Notes: generated by a model not told the origin, from the sequence alone. DNA of 64,000 nt from Kocuria rhizophila DC2201 (GCF_000010285.1 NC_010617.1:2232001-2296000), one strand, 5' to 3'. Numbered from the stretch's first letter, positions 1-9,325 are shown. Numbers and translations are program-made.

Positions 1-1040
1 TCGCCGTGGCCGCCGGGATCACGTCCGTGACCGAACCGGGGCTGGGCGCCCCGGAGCACCTGGGCCAGTGCGTCACGGACCTGGCCGCCTACCAGCTGGC
101 CCGGGACCGGGGGCGGCTCGCGGTGCGGGCCACCGTGATGCCGTACCTCACCACGCTGCACCCGGTGGACCCCACCGGGGCCACCGTGGCGCGTGCGCTG
201 CCCGAGGACGGCCAGCCGTTCGGGCTGGACCTCGGGCTGCGCACCGGGCTGGGCGACGAGCGGCTGCGCATCGGCGCGGTCAAGGTGCTCTCGGACGGCT
301 CGCTGATCGGGCGCTCCGCGTACATGACCGAGGACTACGCCGCGGACGCCGAGGCCGGGACCCACAACACCGGCTACCTGCAGTTCCCGCAGGACTGGCT
401 CCGACGCCGCCTGGTGGCCGCGCACGAGAACGGCTGGCAGCTGGCCGTCCACGCGATCGGCGACGGCGCGGTGGACGTGGCCCTGGATGCCATCGAGGAC
501 GCCCAGCGTCGGGCCCCCCGCGAGGACTGCCGCCACCGCATCGAGCACTTCGGGGTGGCCAGCGACGAGCAGGTGGCCCGCGCCGCACGGCTCGGCGTGG
601 TGCCCGTGCCGCAGGGGCGGTTCGTGAACGAGCTCGGGGACGGCATCGCCCGTGCCATGGGCGAGCACCGCACCCGGCTGTGCTACCGCATGAAGTCGCT
701 GCTCGACGCCGGCATGGAGGTCCCCGCCTCCACGGACGCCCCCGTGGTGGACTACCCGCCGATCGCCAACATCCATGACATGGTCAACCGGCGCACCTCC
801 TCCGGCGCGCAGTTCGTCCCGCAGGAGTGCGTCACCGTGGCCGAGGCGGTGCGCGCCTACACCGTGGGCAGTGCCCACGCCTCCCACCAGGAGCACGAGA
901 AGGGGCGGCTGGTGCCCGGGATGCTCGCGGACTTCGTGGTGCTCTCCGAGGACATCCACACCGTGGATCCCGCCCGCATCAAGGACGTGCGGGTCACCGC
1001 CACGGTGATCGGCGGCGAGGTGGTGCACGGCTCCGTGTGA
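1..1040 (+). CDS. YtcJ/AepA-type amidohydrolase, 5' end outside window
   Basis: C-terminal ~345 residues of a metal-dependent hydrolase of the YtcJ-like amidohydrolase group; the frame is open to the window edge, so the start lies upstream. Visible family marks are HAIGDGAVDVALDAI, a metal-ligand segment RIEHFGV, STDAPVVDYPP carrying the catalytic Asp, and the closing KGRLVPGMLADFVVL that forms the small beta-sandwich domain. The HxH motif is missing with the N-terminus. It resembles the full-length protein at 2857-4485 (shared GMLADFV near the end). A ThDP enzyme follows after 78 nt, so the three genes probably form one operon. Family members hydrolyse varied amides or lactams and the substrate cannot be deduced. 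Confidence 0.88.
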   Translation, partial: AVAAGITSVTEPGLGAPEHLGQCVTDLAAYQLARDRGRLAVRATVMPYLTTLHPVDPTGATVARALPEDGQPFGLDLGLRTGLGDERLRIGAVKVLSDGSLIGRSAYMTEDYAADAEAGTHNTGYLQFPQDWLRRRLVAAHENGWQLAVHAIGDGAVDVALDAIEDAQRRAPREDCRHRIEHFGVASDEQVARAARLGVVPVPQGRFVNELGDGIARAMGEHRTRLCYRMKSLLDAGMEVPASTDAPVVDYPPIANIHDMVNRRTSSGAQFVPQECVTVAEAVRAYTVGSAHASHQEHEKGRLVPGMLADFVVLSEDIHTVDPARIKDVRVTATVIGGEVVHGSV

Positions 1041-1118
1041 CGCCCCGGCGGTAGGATCGCCGGACAAGCCCCAGAACGGTGATCCGGGCCACACTCGACC
1101 CGGAGTCAGGAGATCCCC

Positions 1119-2765
1119 ATGCCCCAGCAGTCCGCCGGCCACCTGATCGTCGAGTCCCTCAAGGCCCACGGCGTGGACCGCGTGTTCACCGTGCCGGGTG
1201 AGAGCTACCTGGACGTGCTGGACGGGCTCTACGAGTCCGGCGTGCAGAACGTGGTGTGCCGCCAGGAGGGCGGTGTCACCTACATGGCCGAAGCCTACGG
1301 CAAGCTGACCGGACGCCCGGGCGTGGCCATGGTGACCCGCGGGCCGGGTGCCTCCAACGCGTTCGTGGGCATCCACCTCGCGTGGCAGGACTCCACTGCC
1401 CTGGTGCTGTTCGTGGGGCTGATCCCCGTGGGGCACCGGGACAAGGAGGCCTTCCAGGAGCTGGACCCCCACCAGTGGTTCGGGTCCCAGGCCAAGCGCG
1501 TGATGATCCTCGACGAGGCGGACCGCGCCTCGGAGTACGTGGCCAAGGCGTTCTTCGCCGCCCGATCCGGGCGCCCCGGGCCCGTGGTGGTGGGCCTGCC
1601 CGAGGACGTCATCACCCAGCTCACGGACGCCCCGGTGGTCCCGCCGCTGCCCGTGACGGAGGGTGCGGTCAGCGGCACCGACCTCGCGGACCTCGCCTCC
1701 GCCCTCGAGCACGCCGAGCGCCCCGCCATCCTGCTGGGCGGGCCCCGGTGGACGCCCGAGGCCTCCCGACAGGTCACCGCCTTCGCCGAGCGCCACGGGA
1801 TCCCCGTGATCTCGGACTGGCGCGCGGGGGACCGCATTCCCGACGACTCCCCGGTGGACGTGGGTGAGCTCGGCTACGGCCGCACGGAGGCCACCCGGCG
1901 GGTGCTCGTGGACGCGGACGTGCTGCTGGTGGTGGGCACGAGCCTCTCGGACATCCCCACGGACGGCTTCACGCTGCGGCAGGACCCCTCCGCCGTGAAC
2001 TGGATAGTCAACATCGACCCCTCCCTGCGCCAGCACTCGGGGGCGGTGACCCGGCAGATCCTCGCCTCCCCCGTGGCCTTCGGCGAGGCCGTGGAGTTCC
2101 TGGAGCTGGCCGAGCACCCGGACTGGTCCGCGTGGCTGGCCCCCGCCGCGCAGGCCCGGCAGGAGCACCTGCGGATCCCGGAGACCGCGGGCAACAACGC
2201 CCCGGGCACCGCGGACATGGAGCTCGTGATGCAAGAGCTCATCAAGCACCTGCCGGAGGACGCCGCCATGACCACCGGCTCGGGCAACCACACGGCGTGG
2301 GGCGCGCGCTACGTGACCAAGCACCAGTACCCGTGCCACTTCTCGGTGCGCAACGGCACCATGGGGTACTCCGTGCCCGCCGCGGTGGCCGTGTCCCTGC
2401 AGGAGCCGGAGCGCTTCGTGTTCTCGGTGTCGGGAGACGGCGAGCTGCTCATGAACATGCAGGAGCTGGCCACGGCCGTGCAGTACGGCGCGCACCCGCT
2501 GATCCTGGTGGTGGACAACAGCCAGTTCGGCACCATCCGCGCCCACCAGGAGAACCACTACCCGGGGCGGATCTCCGGCACGCAGCTGCAGAACCCGGAC
2601 TTCGCCACCATCGCGCGGGGCTACGGCGCCCACGGTGCCCGCCTGGAGCGCAACGAGGACATCGAGCGCGTCGTCACCGAGGCCGTGCGCGCCGTGACCG
2701 AGCAGCGCGTCCCCGCCCTGGTCCACGTGATCGTGGACCGGGCCAAACTGAGCCCGGGAATGTAG
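1119..2765 (+). CDS. ThDP-dependent decarboxylase/synthase, acetolactate synthase-like
   Basis: 548-residue ThDP enzyme with the usual three domains. The N-terminal Pyr domain carries the conserved Glu50 in CRQEGGVTYMAEAYG. A central Rossmann-like domain follows (about residues 190-330). The C-terminal PP domain has the ThDP/Mg motif GDGELLMNMQELATA near residue 438, ending with DNSQFG. An AGGAGA ribosome site lies about 6 nt before the ATG. Known relatives include acetolactate synthase, benzoylformate decarboxylase and sulfopyruvate or oxalyl-CoA decarboxylases. No ilvN-type regulatory subunit or other branched-chain gene is adjacent, so biosynthetic IlvB is unlikely. Placement between two paralogous amidohydrolases suggests a catabolic 2-oxo-acid decarboxylase; that is inference. 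Confidence 0.85.
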   Translation: MPQQSAGHLIVESLKAHGVDRVFTVPGESYLDVLDGLYESGVQNVVCRQEGGVTYMAEAYGKLTGRPGVAMVTRGPGASNAFVGIHLAWQDSTALVLFVGLIPVGHRDKEAFQELDPHQWFGSQAKRVMILDEADRASEYVAKAFFAARSGRPGPVVVGLPEDVITQLTDAPVVPPLPVTEGAVSGTDLADLASALEHAERPAILLGGPRWTPEASRQVTAFAERHGIPVISDWRAGDRIPDDSPVDVGELGYGRTEATRRVLVDADVLLVVGTSLSDIPTDGFTLRQDPSAVNWIVNIDPSLRQHSGAVTRQILASPVAFGEAVEFLELAEHPDWSAWLAPAAQARQEHLRIPETAGNNAPGTADMELVMQELIKHLPEDAAMTTGSGNHTAWGARYVTKHQYPCHFSVRNGTMGYSVPAAVAVSLQEPERFVFSVSGDGELLMNMQELATAVQYGAHPLILVVDNSQFGTIRAHQENHYPGRISGTQLQNPDFATIARGYGAHGARLERNEDIERVVTEAVRAVTEQRVPALVHVIVDRAKLSPGM

Positions 2766-2856
2766 GGGCACCCCGGCGCGGCGGCGTCGTAGGGTGGTCC
2801 GTGACGACCCGCGGAAGTCGGGCCGTCGCCGCGTTCAGCGCACCACGAGGAGTTCC

Positions 2857-4485
2857 ATGCACCGCCTGTTCCACAATGCCACGGTCCACGCCATGAACCC
2901 CGCCACGGGCTGGACGCCCCGGGGCCAGTGGCACTCCCACGACATGCCCCACCCCGATGCGATTCTCACGTCCGAGGACCGCATCGTGGCGGTGGGCGAG
3001 TACCGGCAGCTGCGGGACCTCGCGCCGCTGGGCACAGAGCGCACCGACCTCGGCGGAGCATATGTCCTTCCCGGCATGGGCGACGGGCACATCCACTCCG
3101 CCATGTACTCGCGCTCGCTCATCGAGCCGGACCTGAGGAACTGCACGTCCCTGGACGAGGCCATGGCCGTGCTGCGCCCGCACGTGGCCCAGGCCATGGC
3201 CGATGACTCCGTGACCTGGGTCTTCGGCGGGCAGTGGAACATCAATGCGTGGACGAGCCCCGAGCGCCCGGACCGCCACGTGCTGGACACGGTGGCGCCG
3301 GGCATCCCCGTGGCCCTGAGCTCCCTGGACCTGCACACCCTGTGGCTGAACTCCAAGGCCCTGCAGGTCCTCGGTCTGGACCGCACCGTGAGGGACCCGG
3401 ACGGCGGGGAGTTCGAGCGGGACGAGCACGGTGAGCTCACCGGGGTGCTCAGGGAGGCCGCTGCGATCCCCATCCGGGACGGGCTGATGCAGTCGGACAT
3501 CTCCGGCAGCATCGACAGCTACCTTCCTCTGGGCCAGCGCGAGCTGCTCAAGCGCGGCATCACCTCCATCCACGACATCGACGGCGTGGACTGCCTGCAC
3601 GCCTACCGCAAGCTCCACGACCGCGGCGAGCTGGACATCCGGGTGCACAAGATCCTGCGGCAGGAGCAGATCGAGGACTTCATCCGGCGCGGGATCCGCA
3701 CCCACTCCGGGGACGAGTGGATCTCCATGGGCCCGCTCAAGCTCTTCGCGGACGGTGCCCTGGGCTCGCACACGTGCCACATGTCCGAGGCGTGGCCCGG
3801 CACCCAGGACCACGGAATGGCGGTGATGGAGCCCGAGGAGCTGGAGCACTGGATCCACCGGGCGGCTTCAGCGGGGATCGCCGCCGCCGTGCACGCCATC
3901 GGGGACCAGGCGGCCACCGAGGCCCTTGACGCCATTGCGGCGAACCAGGCCATCTCCCGGGCCTTCGGACTGCGCCACCGGATCGAGCACGCCCAGTACG
4001 TCAAGCGCAGCGACGTCCCTCGCTTCCGGCAGCTGGAGGTGACGGCCTCCCTGCAGCCCATGCACTGCACCACGGACATCCCCCTCAACGGGTTCCTGGA
4101 GGACCGGGACCTCGTGGCCTACGGGTGGAACAGCCTCCGCCGGGCGGGGGCCGAGCTGGTCTTCGGCTCCGACGCCCCCGTGGAGGATCCCAACCCGTTC
4201 CACGGCATCCACGCGGCCATCACGCGCACCCGGGACGGTTCCCCCCAGGGCGGGTGGCAGCCGCACGAGATCATCACCCGCCCAGAAGCCGTCTCCTACT
4301 ACACCCACGCCGTGGCCCGCGCCTCGTACGAGGAGAACCAGAAGGGCTGCCTGGCCCCCGGGATGCTCGCGGACTTCGTGTGCGTGGACCGGGACATCTT
4401 CACCGTGGACGCGGAGGCCGTGCGGGACACCGTGGTGGAGGCCACGGTGGTGGGCTCCCAGATCCGCTACCAGCGCGAGGACTGA
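2857..4485 (+). CDS. YtcJ/AepA-type amidohydrolase
   Basis: 542-residue amidohydrolase. The ATG at 2857 is preceded by GAGGAG with 4-nt spacing; an upstream in-frame GTG would add an unconserved Arg-rich leader. The metal site shows GDGHIHSAM (HxH, residues ~80), HAIGDQAATEALDAI, RIEHAQYV and GSDAPVEDPNPFHGI with the catalytic Asp, then the C-terminal GMLADFVCVDRDIFTVD. No signal peptide is visible, so it is cytoplasmic. It is paralogous to the gene truncated at the window start and lies 91 nt after the ThDP gene. Having both copies around one decarboxylase suggests successive ring or amide hydrolyses in one pathway. The substrate is not deducible. Confidence 0.88.
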   Translation: MHRLFHNATVHAMNPATGWTPRGQWHSHDMPHPDAILTSEDRIVAVGEYRQLRDLAPLGTERTDLGGAYVLPGMGDGHIHSAMYSRSLIEPDLRNCTSLDEAMAVLRPHVAQAMADDSVTWVFGGQWNINAWTSPERPDRHVLDTVAPGIPVALSSLDLHTLWLNSKALQVLGLDRTVRDPDGGEFERDEHGELTGVLREAAAIPIRDGLMQSDISGSIDSYLPLGQRELLKRGITSIHDIDGVDCLHAYRKLHDRGELDIRVHKILRQEQIEDFIRRGIRTHSGDEWISMGPLKLFADGALGSHTCHMSEAWPGTQDHGMAVMEPEELEHWIHRAASAGIAAAVHAIGDQAATEALDAIAANQAISRAFGLRHRIEHAQYVKRSDVPRFRQLEVTASLQPMHCTTDIPLNGFLEDRDLVAYGWNSLRRAGAELVFGSDAPVEDPNPFHGIHAAITRTRDGSPQGGWQPHEIITRPEAVSYYTHAVARASYEENQKGCLAPGMLADFVCVDRDIFTVDAEAVRDTVVEATVVGSQIRYQRED

Positions 4486-4503
4486 CGTCCGCCCGCGGCG
4501 GGT

Positions 4504-4546
4504 GCCGTGCGGCGTCGTCGAGCCGGAGAACGACGCCGCCCACGGC
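4504..4546 (+). terminator. Stem-loop built from an inverted GGCGTCGT pair
   Basis: GCGGCGTCGT (4509-4518) pairs perfectly with ACGACGCCGC (4530-4539). GCCGT/ACGGC extends the stem across a 2-nt bulge. It starts 18 nt after the amidohydrolase stop. No T-run follows, as is common in very GC-rich actinobacteria. Confidence 0.7.
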
Positions 4547-4624
4547 GGACCGCGGAACTGCCGACTCGGGGCCCGGGAGCCCTGGTCCTCCGCCGGTTCC
4601 ATCGGCCTCTCCGGCCCCGGGGAC

Positions 4625-4665
4625 GACGCCGCCCCCGCACCGTGAGCGGCGCGGGGGCGGCGGTC
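4625..4665 (-). terminator. GC-rich hairpin after the Sad-like dehydrogenase
   Basis: GCCGCCCCCGC (4628-4638) pairs with GCGGGGGCGGC (4651-4661), and GAC/GTC extends the base with one bulged G. It lies 19 nt beyond the stop of the minus-strand aldehyde dehydrogenase. The left arm is part of the recurring GACGACGCC motif. Confidence 0.7.
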
Positions 4666-4683
4666 TCGAAGAGCCTGTGCCGA

Positions 4684-6063
4684 CTACTTCTTCTTGGGGG
4701 TGTGGATCAGTTTCTTGTTGGCGAACTCCTCGATGCCGAACGGCCCGAGCTCGCGGCCCACGCCCGAGCGCTTGACGCCGCCGAAGGGCAGGTCCGGGGC
4801 GGTGCCCGTGGTCTCGTTGACGTACACCATCCCGGAGTCCACGCGCTGGGCGACCTCCACGGCGGCGGCCTCGTCCGAGCCGAACACGGAGCCGCCCAGG
4901 CCGAACGGCGAGGAGTTGGCGAGCTCCACGGCCTCGTCCGCATCCTTGACCTTGTAGACCACGGCCACGGGGCCGAAGATCTCCTCGGCGTACGCGCGCA
5001 TCTCGGGGGTGACGTCCGCGAGCACGGTGGCTTCCATCCATGCTCCGGGCTTGTCGAGCTTCTTGCCGCCGGCGAGCACGGTGGCACCCTTGTCCACGGC
5101 GTCCTGGACCTGCTCCATGATCTCGTCGCGAGCCTCCACGGCGCACAGCGGGCCCAGGAAGGTCTTCTGGTCCATGGGATCCCCGGGGGTCACGCCCTGC
5201 ACGGCCTGGGTGAAGTTCTCCACGAAGGTGTCGTAGGCGTCCTCCAGCACGATGAAGCGCTTGGCGTTGGTGCACGCCTGGCCGTTGTTGCTCATGCGCC
5301 CGAGGACACCCTGCTTGACGGTGCGCTCCAGGTTCTCGGCGTCCAGCACGATGAAGGGGTCCGAGCCGCCCAGTTCCAGCACAACCTTCTTGAGGTTCTT
5401 GCCGGCGGTGGCCGCGACGGACGCGCCCGCCCGCTCCGAACCGGTCAGGGAAACGCCCTGCACCGCCGGATCCGGGATGATGATCTCCGCGACCTGGTCG
5501 TTGGACGCGAACACGTTGATGTAGACGTCCTCGGGGAAGCCCGCCTCGTGGAAGAGCTGCTCCTGCACGAGCGCGGCCTGCGGGACATTGCCCGCGTGCT
5601 TGAGGATGACGGTGTTGCCGAGCATCACGTTGGGGGCGGCGAAGCGCGCCACCTGGTAGTAGGGGAAGTTCCAGGGCATGATCCCCAGCAGCACACCCGT
5701 GGAGTCGAGCACCACGCGGGCCTCGCCGCCCGTGGAGGGCGTCAAGGTGCGGCCCTTCATGAACTCCTCGGCGTTGTCCGCGTAGTAGTCGTAGATGTCC
5801 GCCACGAGCTGCACCTCGGACACGGACTGCGCCAGCGGCTTGCCCATCTCCTCGGTGATCAGGGCGGCGAGCTTGTCCTGGCGCTCGCGGTACAGACCGG
5901 CCATGGCGTGCATGAGCCGCGCGCGCTCCGCCACCGGAACGGTGCGCCAGGAGGTGTACTCCTTGGCGGAACGGGCCACGGCGTCGCGGATCTGCTGGTC
6001 CGTGGCGGTCTCGAAGGTCTTGACGGTCTCCCCGGTTGCGGGGTTGGTGGTTGCGTAAGCCAT
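4684..6063 (-). CDS. Succinate-semialdehyde dehydrogenase, Sad/YneI-like
   Basis: 459-residue NAD(P)-dependent aldehyde dehydrogenase. The Rossmann domain has MPWNFPYYQVARF and ILKHAGN. The general base Glu is in LELGGSDPF, the catalytic Cys in NNGQACTNAKRF, and EEIFGPVAVV and FGGVKRSGVGRELG close the active site. The length and the LELGGSDPFIVL plus NGQACTNAKRF pair match the E. coli Sad (YneI) branch rather than GabD. It would oxidise succinate semialdehyde to succinate. It is divergent from gabD, so two unlike enzymes for the same step share one 326-nt control region. A lysine-rich C-terminus (TPKKK) ends the protein. Exact aldehyde preference is uncertain. Confidence 0.87.
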   Translation of the reverse strand: MAYATTNPATGETVKTFETATDQQIRDAVARSAKEYTSWRTVPVAERARLMHAMAGLYRERQDKLAALITEEMGKPLAQSVSEVQLVADIYDYYADNAEEFMKGRTLTPSTGGEARVVLDSTGVLLGIMPWNFPYYQVARFAAPNVMLGNTVILKHAGNVPQAALVQEQLFHEAGFPEDVYINVFASNDQVAEIIIPDPAVQGVSLTGSERAGASVAATAGKNLKKVVLELGGSDPFIVLDAENLERTVKQGVLGRMSNNGQACTNAKRFIVLEDAYDTFVENFTQAVQGVTPGDPMDQKTFLGPLCAVEARDEIMEQVQDAVDKGATVLAGGKKLDKPGAWMEATVLADVTPEMRAYAEEIFGPVAVVYKVKDADEAVELANSSPFGLGGSVFGSDEAAAVEVAQRVDSGMVYVNETTGTAPDLPFGGVKRSGVGRELGPFGIEEFANKKLIHTPKKK

Positions 6064-6389
6064 GACCCGAGCCTACGGCGCATCACACGGCCGCGGCAGG
6101 GGTTTCACCCAGGGCGAGAAGCCCACGAGGCCGCGGTGCGCCGGTCGCGGACGGCCCCGTGCGGCGTCGTACCGGGACGCGGGTGAGCGGCGCGCGGGAG
6201 CGCCGACGACGGCCGCGGTGAGCATGATGGGCGTCACGAACCAGAACAATCGGGGTGAACGCGTCCACCCCCTGGACAATGGACGGTTCGGGCCCGGCGC
6301 CCCTTGCGCCCGGGCATACGATGAACGCAGACAGCCCCGTCCCACGAACCCGAGATCGCCGCGCACCGGCGCGCGCCGAAAGGAAAAAG
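6064..6389. other. Divergent control region between the two SSADH genes
   Basis: 326 nt without a gene. It holds an 8/9 copy of the recurring motif (GGCGTCGT at 6163-6170), the 20-bp palindrome listed at 6252-6271, and a possible -10 box TACGAT at 6317-6322 for gabD. No convincing -35 box was found. No protein-coding potential beyond shadows was seen. Confidence 0.5.
6252..6271. promoter_or_regulatory. 20-bp palindrome, probable operator
   Basis: GGGGTGAACGCGTCCACCCC is self-complementary except for one central pair (A58/C65). It sits 119 nt before gabD and 189 nt before the divergent dehydrogenase start, a position suited to a dimeric repressor or activator of both. The cognate regulator is not in the neighbourhood. 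Confidence 0.5.
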
Positions 6390-7865
6390 ATGAGCATCCA
6401 CGACAAGGTCTCCGCCGTCCTCGAGGCGACCCCCAAGGGTCTTCTGATCAACGGTGAGTGGCGTGACGCCTCGGACGGCGGCACGTTCGACGTCGAGAAC
6501 CCCGCGACCGGCGAGATCCTGGCCACGCTCGCCTCGGCCACCGAGGAGGACTCGCATGCGGCCATGGACGCCGCCGCGAACGCCCAGGAGTCCTGGGCCC
6601 GCACGAGCACCCGCGAGCGCTCCGAGATCCTGCGCCGCGCCTTCGACCTGGTCCAGGAGCACAAGGAGGACCTCGCGCTGCTGATGACCCTGGAGATGGG
6701 CAAGCCGCTGAAGGAGGCCCGGGGCGAGGTGGTCTACGGCGGGGAGTTCCTGCGCTGGTTCTCCGAGGAGGCCGTGCGCCACTACGGCCGCTACGCGTCC
6801 ACGCCCGAGGGCAACCTCAAGATGTTCGTGTCCCACAAGCCCGTGGGCCCGTGCCTGCTGATCACCCCGTGGAACTTCCCGCTGGCCATGGCCACCCGCA
6901 AGGTGGCACCCGCCGTGGCCGCGGGCTGCACCATGATCCTCAAGCCCGCGCGCCTGACCCCGTTGACCTCCCAGCTCTTCGCCAAGCTCATGATCGAGGC
7001 GGGGATCCCCGCGGGCGTGCTGAACGTGGTGTCCTCCAAGTCCGCGTCCAACGTCTCGGATCCGATCATGGCGGACCCGCGCCTGCGCAAGGTGTCCTTC
7101 ACGGGCTCCACCCCGGTGGGCAAGCAGCTCATGAAGACCGCCACGGACCACGTGCTGCGCACCTCCATGGAGCTGGGTGGCAACGGCCCGTTCATCGTGT
7201 TCGAGGACGCGGACCTGGACAAGGCCGTGGAGGGCGCCATGGCCGCCAAGATGCGCAACATGGGCGAGGCGTGCACCGCCGCCAACCGCTTCCTGGTGCA
7301 CGAGTCCGTGGCCGAGGAGTTCTCGCAGAAGTTCGCGGCCAAGCTCAAGGCGCTCAAGCCCGGCAACGGCCTGGATGAGGACTCCACCGTGGGCCCCATG
7401 GTGGAGAAGAAGGCCCTGGACTCGGTCAACGAGTTCGTCCAGGACGCACTCGAGAAGGGCGCGAGCGCCGTCGTGGGCGGCAAGCCCGTGGACGGGCCCG
7501 GCTACTTCTTCGAGCCCACCCTGCTCACCGGCGTGAGCGAGGAGTGCCGCGTGTTCCAGGAGGAGATCTTCGGTCCCGTGGCGCCCATGACCACCTTCAC
7601 GGACGAGGACGACGCCGTGCGCCTGGCCAACATGACCGAGTACGGCCTGGCCTCCTACGTGTTCACCGAGGACATCTCCCGCGCGCTGCGCATCGGCGAG
7701 CGCATCGAGTACGGCCTGCTGGGGCTGAACGTGGGCGTGATCTCCAACGCGGCGGCACCGTTCGGCGGTGTGAAGGAGTCCGGCGTGGGCCGCGAGGGCG
7801 GCGCCGAGGGCATCGCCGAGTACACCACCGTGCAGTACATGGGCATGCCCTCCCCCTGGGCCTGA
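6390..7865 (+). CDS. gabD: NAD(P)-dependent succinate-semialdehyde dehydrogenase
   Basis: 491-residue aldehyde dehydrogenase catalysing succinate semialdehyde to succinate, the second step of GABA breakdown. The ATG at 6390 follows GAAAGGA by a few nt, and the frame upstream has no family similarity. Motifs are ITPWNFPLAMATRK, LKPARLTPLTSQL, FTGSTPVG, base Glu in ELGGNGPF, nucleophile Cys295 in GEACTAANRF, and FGGVKESGVGREGG near the C-terminus. gabT follows 86 nt downstream, fixing the GABA assignment. One copy of the GACGACGCC motif is inside the gene at 7608. Confidence 0.92.
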   Translation: MSIHDKVSAVLEATPKGLLINGEWRDASDGGTFDVENPATGEILATLASATEEDSHAAMDAAANAQESWARTSTRERSEILRRAFDLVQEHKEDLALLMTLEMGKPLKEARGEVVYGGEFLRWFSEEAVRHYGRYASTPEGNLKMFVSHKPVGPCLLITPWNFPLAMATRKVAPAVAAGCTMILKPARLTPLTSQLFAKLMIEAGIPAGVLNVVSSKSASNVSDPIMADPRLRKVSFTGSTPVGKQLMKTATDHVLRTSMELGGNGPFIVFEDADLDKAVEGAMAAKMRNMGEACTAANRFLVHESVAEEFSQKFAAKLKALKPGNGLDEDSTVGPMVEKKALDSVNEFVQDALEKGASAVVGGKPVDGPGYFFEPTLLTGVSEECRVFQEEIFGPVAPMTTFTDEDDAVRLANMTEYGLASYVFTEDISRALRIGERIEYGLLGLNVGVISNAAAPFGGVKESGVGREGGAEGIAEYTTVQYMGMPSPWA

Positions 7866-7951
7866 TCCCCGCACCGGATTCCGCGGGCCCGATCCGCCCG
7901 CACCGCATCCCGCGGCGCAGCGCCGCGCACAGCACGAAAGGACCATCAGAG

Positions 7952-9295
7952 ATGGCAGAGATCGAGTACCGGCTTCCGCAGAAACGCGAGCTGGTGACCA
8001 GCATTCCCGGCCCGAAGTCCCAGTCACTGGCCGAGCGCCGCGCGCAGACCGTCGCGGCCGGCGTCGCCTCCTCCCTGCCCGTCTTCGCGGACGAGCTGGA
8101 CGGCGGCGTGATCAAGGACGTGGACGGCAACCAGATGGTGGACCTGGGCTCCGGCATCGCCGTGACGTCCGTGGGCGCCTCCAACCCCAAGGTGGTGGCG
8201 CGCGTCCAGGACGCGGTGGCCAAGTTCACCCACACGTGCTTCATGGTCACCCCGTACGAGGACTACGTGGCCGTGGGCGAAAAGATGGCGCAGCTGACCC
8301 CCGGGTCCTTCGACAAGCGCACCGCGCTGTTCACCTCGGGCTCCGAGGCCGTGGAGAACGCCGTGAAGATCGCGCGCGTGCGCACCAAGCGCCAGGCCGT
8401 CGTGGTGTTCGACCACGCTTACCACGGGCGCACCAACCTCACCATGGCCATGACCGCCAAGGTGATGCCGTACAAGCAGGGCTTCGGGCCGTTCGCCAAC
8501 GAGGTCTACCGAGTGCCCATGTCCTACCCGTTCCGCGACCCCGAGGGCATGACGGGCACCGAGGCCGCGAAGCGCGCACTGACCATGGTCGAGAAGCAGG
8601 TGGGCGCGGAGAACGTGGCCGCCGTGGTCATTGAGCCCATCCAGGGCGAGGGCGGGTTCATCGTGCCGGCCGAGGGCTTCCTGCCTGCGCTGTCCTCGTG
8701 GTGCCGCGAGAACGGCGCCGTGTTCGTCGCGGACGAGGTCCAGGCGGGCATCGCGCGCACCGGCGCATGGTTCGCGTCCGAGCACGAGGGCGTGGAGCCG
8801 GACCTCGTGACCTTCGCCAAGGGCATTGCCGGCGGCATGCCGCTGTCCGGCGTGGTGGGCCGCGCGGAGATCATGGACGCCGTGCACCCCGGCGGCCTGG
8901 GCGGCACCTACGGCGGCAACCCGGTCGCGTGCGCGGCGGCCCTCGGCGCCCTGGAGGCCATCGAGGAGTGGGATCTCGTGGCGCGTGCGCAGGAGATCGA
9001 GAAGGTCATCCGCGAGGAGCTCGGTTCCGTGGCGGAGTCCTCCCCCGTGGTGGGCGACCTCCGCGGCCGCGGCGCGATGATCGCTCTCGAGTTCGTGAAG
9101 CCCGGCACCACGGAGCCCAACCCGGACGCCGCCAAGCAGATCGCCGCGCGCTGCCTCGAGCAGGGCGTCGCGATCCTCACGTGCGGCACGTACGGCAACA
9201 TTGTGCGCCTGCTCCCGCCGCTGGTCATCGACATGGACCTGCTGCGCGACGCCCTCGGCGTGTTCGCCGCGGCCATCCAGGAGGTCGGCGCCTGA
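7952..9295 (+). CDS. gabT: 4-aminobutyrate aminotransferase
   Basis: 447-residue class-III PLP aminotransferase converting GABA plus 2-oxoglutarate to succinate semialdehyde plus glutamate. The PLP lysine is Lys290 in TFAKGIAGGMPLSG, preceded by FVADEVQAGIARTG (PLP ring Asp). SGSEAVENAVKIAR and DHAYHGRTNLTMAMT form the substrate and phosphate pockets. The ATG at 7952 follows GAAAGGA; the continuous frame upstream overlaps gabD and is not coding in this phase. It is co-directional with gabD and ended by a strong hairpin 31 nt past the stop. Confidence 0.94.
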   Translation: MAEIEYRLPQKRELVTSIPGPKSQSLAERRAQTVAAGVASSLPVFADELDGGVIKDVDGNQMVDLGSGIAVTSVGASNPKVVARVQDAVAKFTHTCFMVTPYEDYVAVGEKMAQLTPGSFDKRTALFTSGSEAVENAVKIARVRTKRQAVVVFDHAYHGRTNLTMAMTAKVMPYKQGFGPFANEVYRVPMSYPFRDPEGMTGTEAAKRALTMVEKQVGAENVAAVVIEPIQGEGGFIVPAEGFLPALSSWCRENGAVFVADEVQAGIARTGAWFASEHEGVEPDLVTFAKGIAGGMPLSGVVGRAEIMDAVHPGGLGGTYGGNPVACAAALGALEAIEEWDLVARAQEIEKVIREELGSVAESSPVVGDLRGRGAMIALEFVKPGTTEPNPDAAKQIAARCLEQGVAILTCGTYGNIVRLLPPLVIDMDLLRDALGVFAAAIQEVGA

Positions 9296-9325
9296 TCCTG
9301 GGGATCTGACGTCTCATGCACCCTG

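Noticed and set aside
1119-2765. Biosynthetic acetolactate synthase large subunit (ilvB)
   Set aside because: No small subunit or other branched-chain gene is adjacent, and the operon context is hydrolytic.
4507-6186. Long plus-strand open frame antisense to the Sad-like dehydrogenase
   Set aside because: Its translation is Gly/Val/His-rich shadow sequence of the opposite strand with no family motif; the minus-strand gene is unmistakable.
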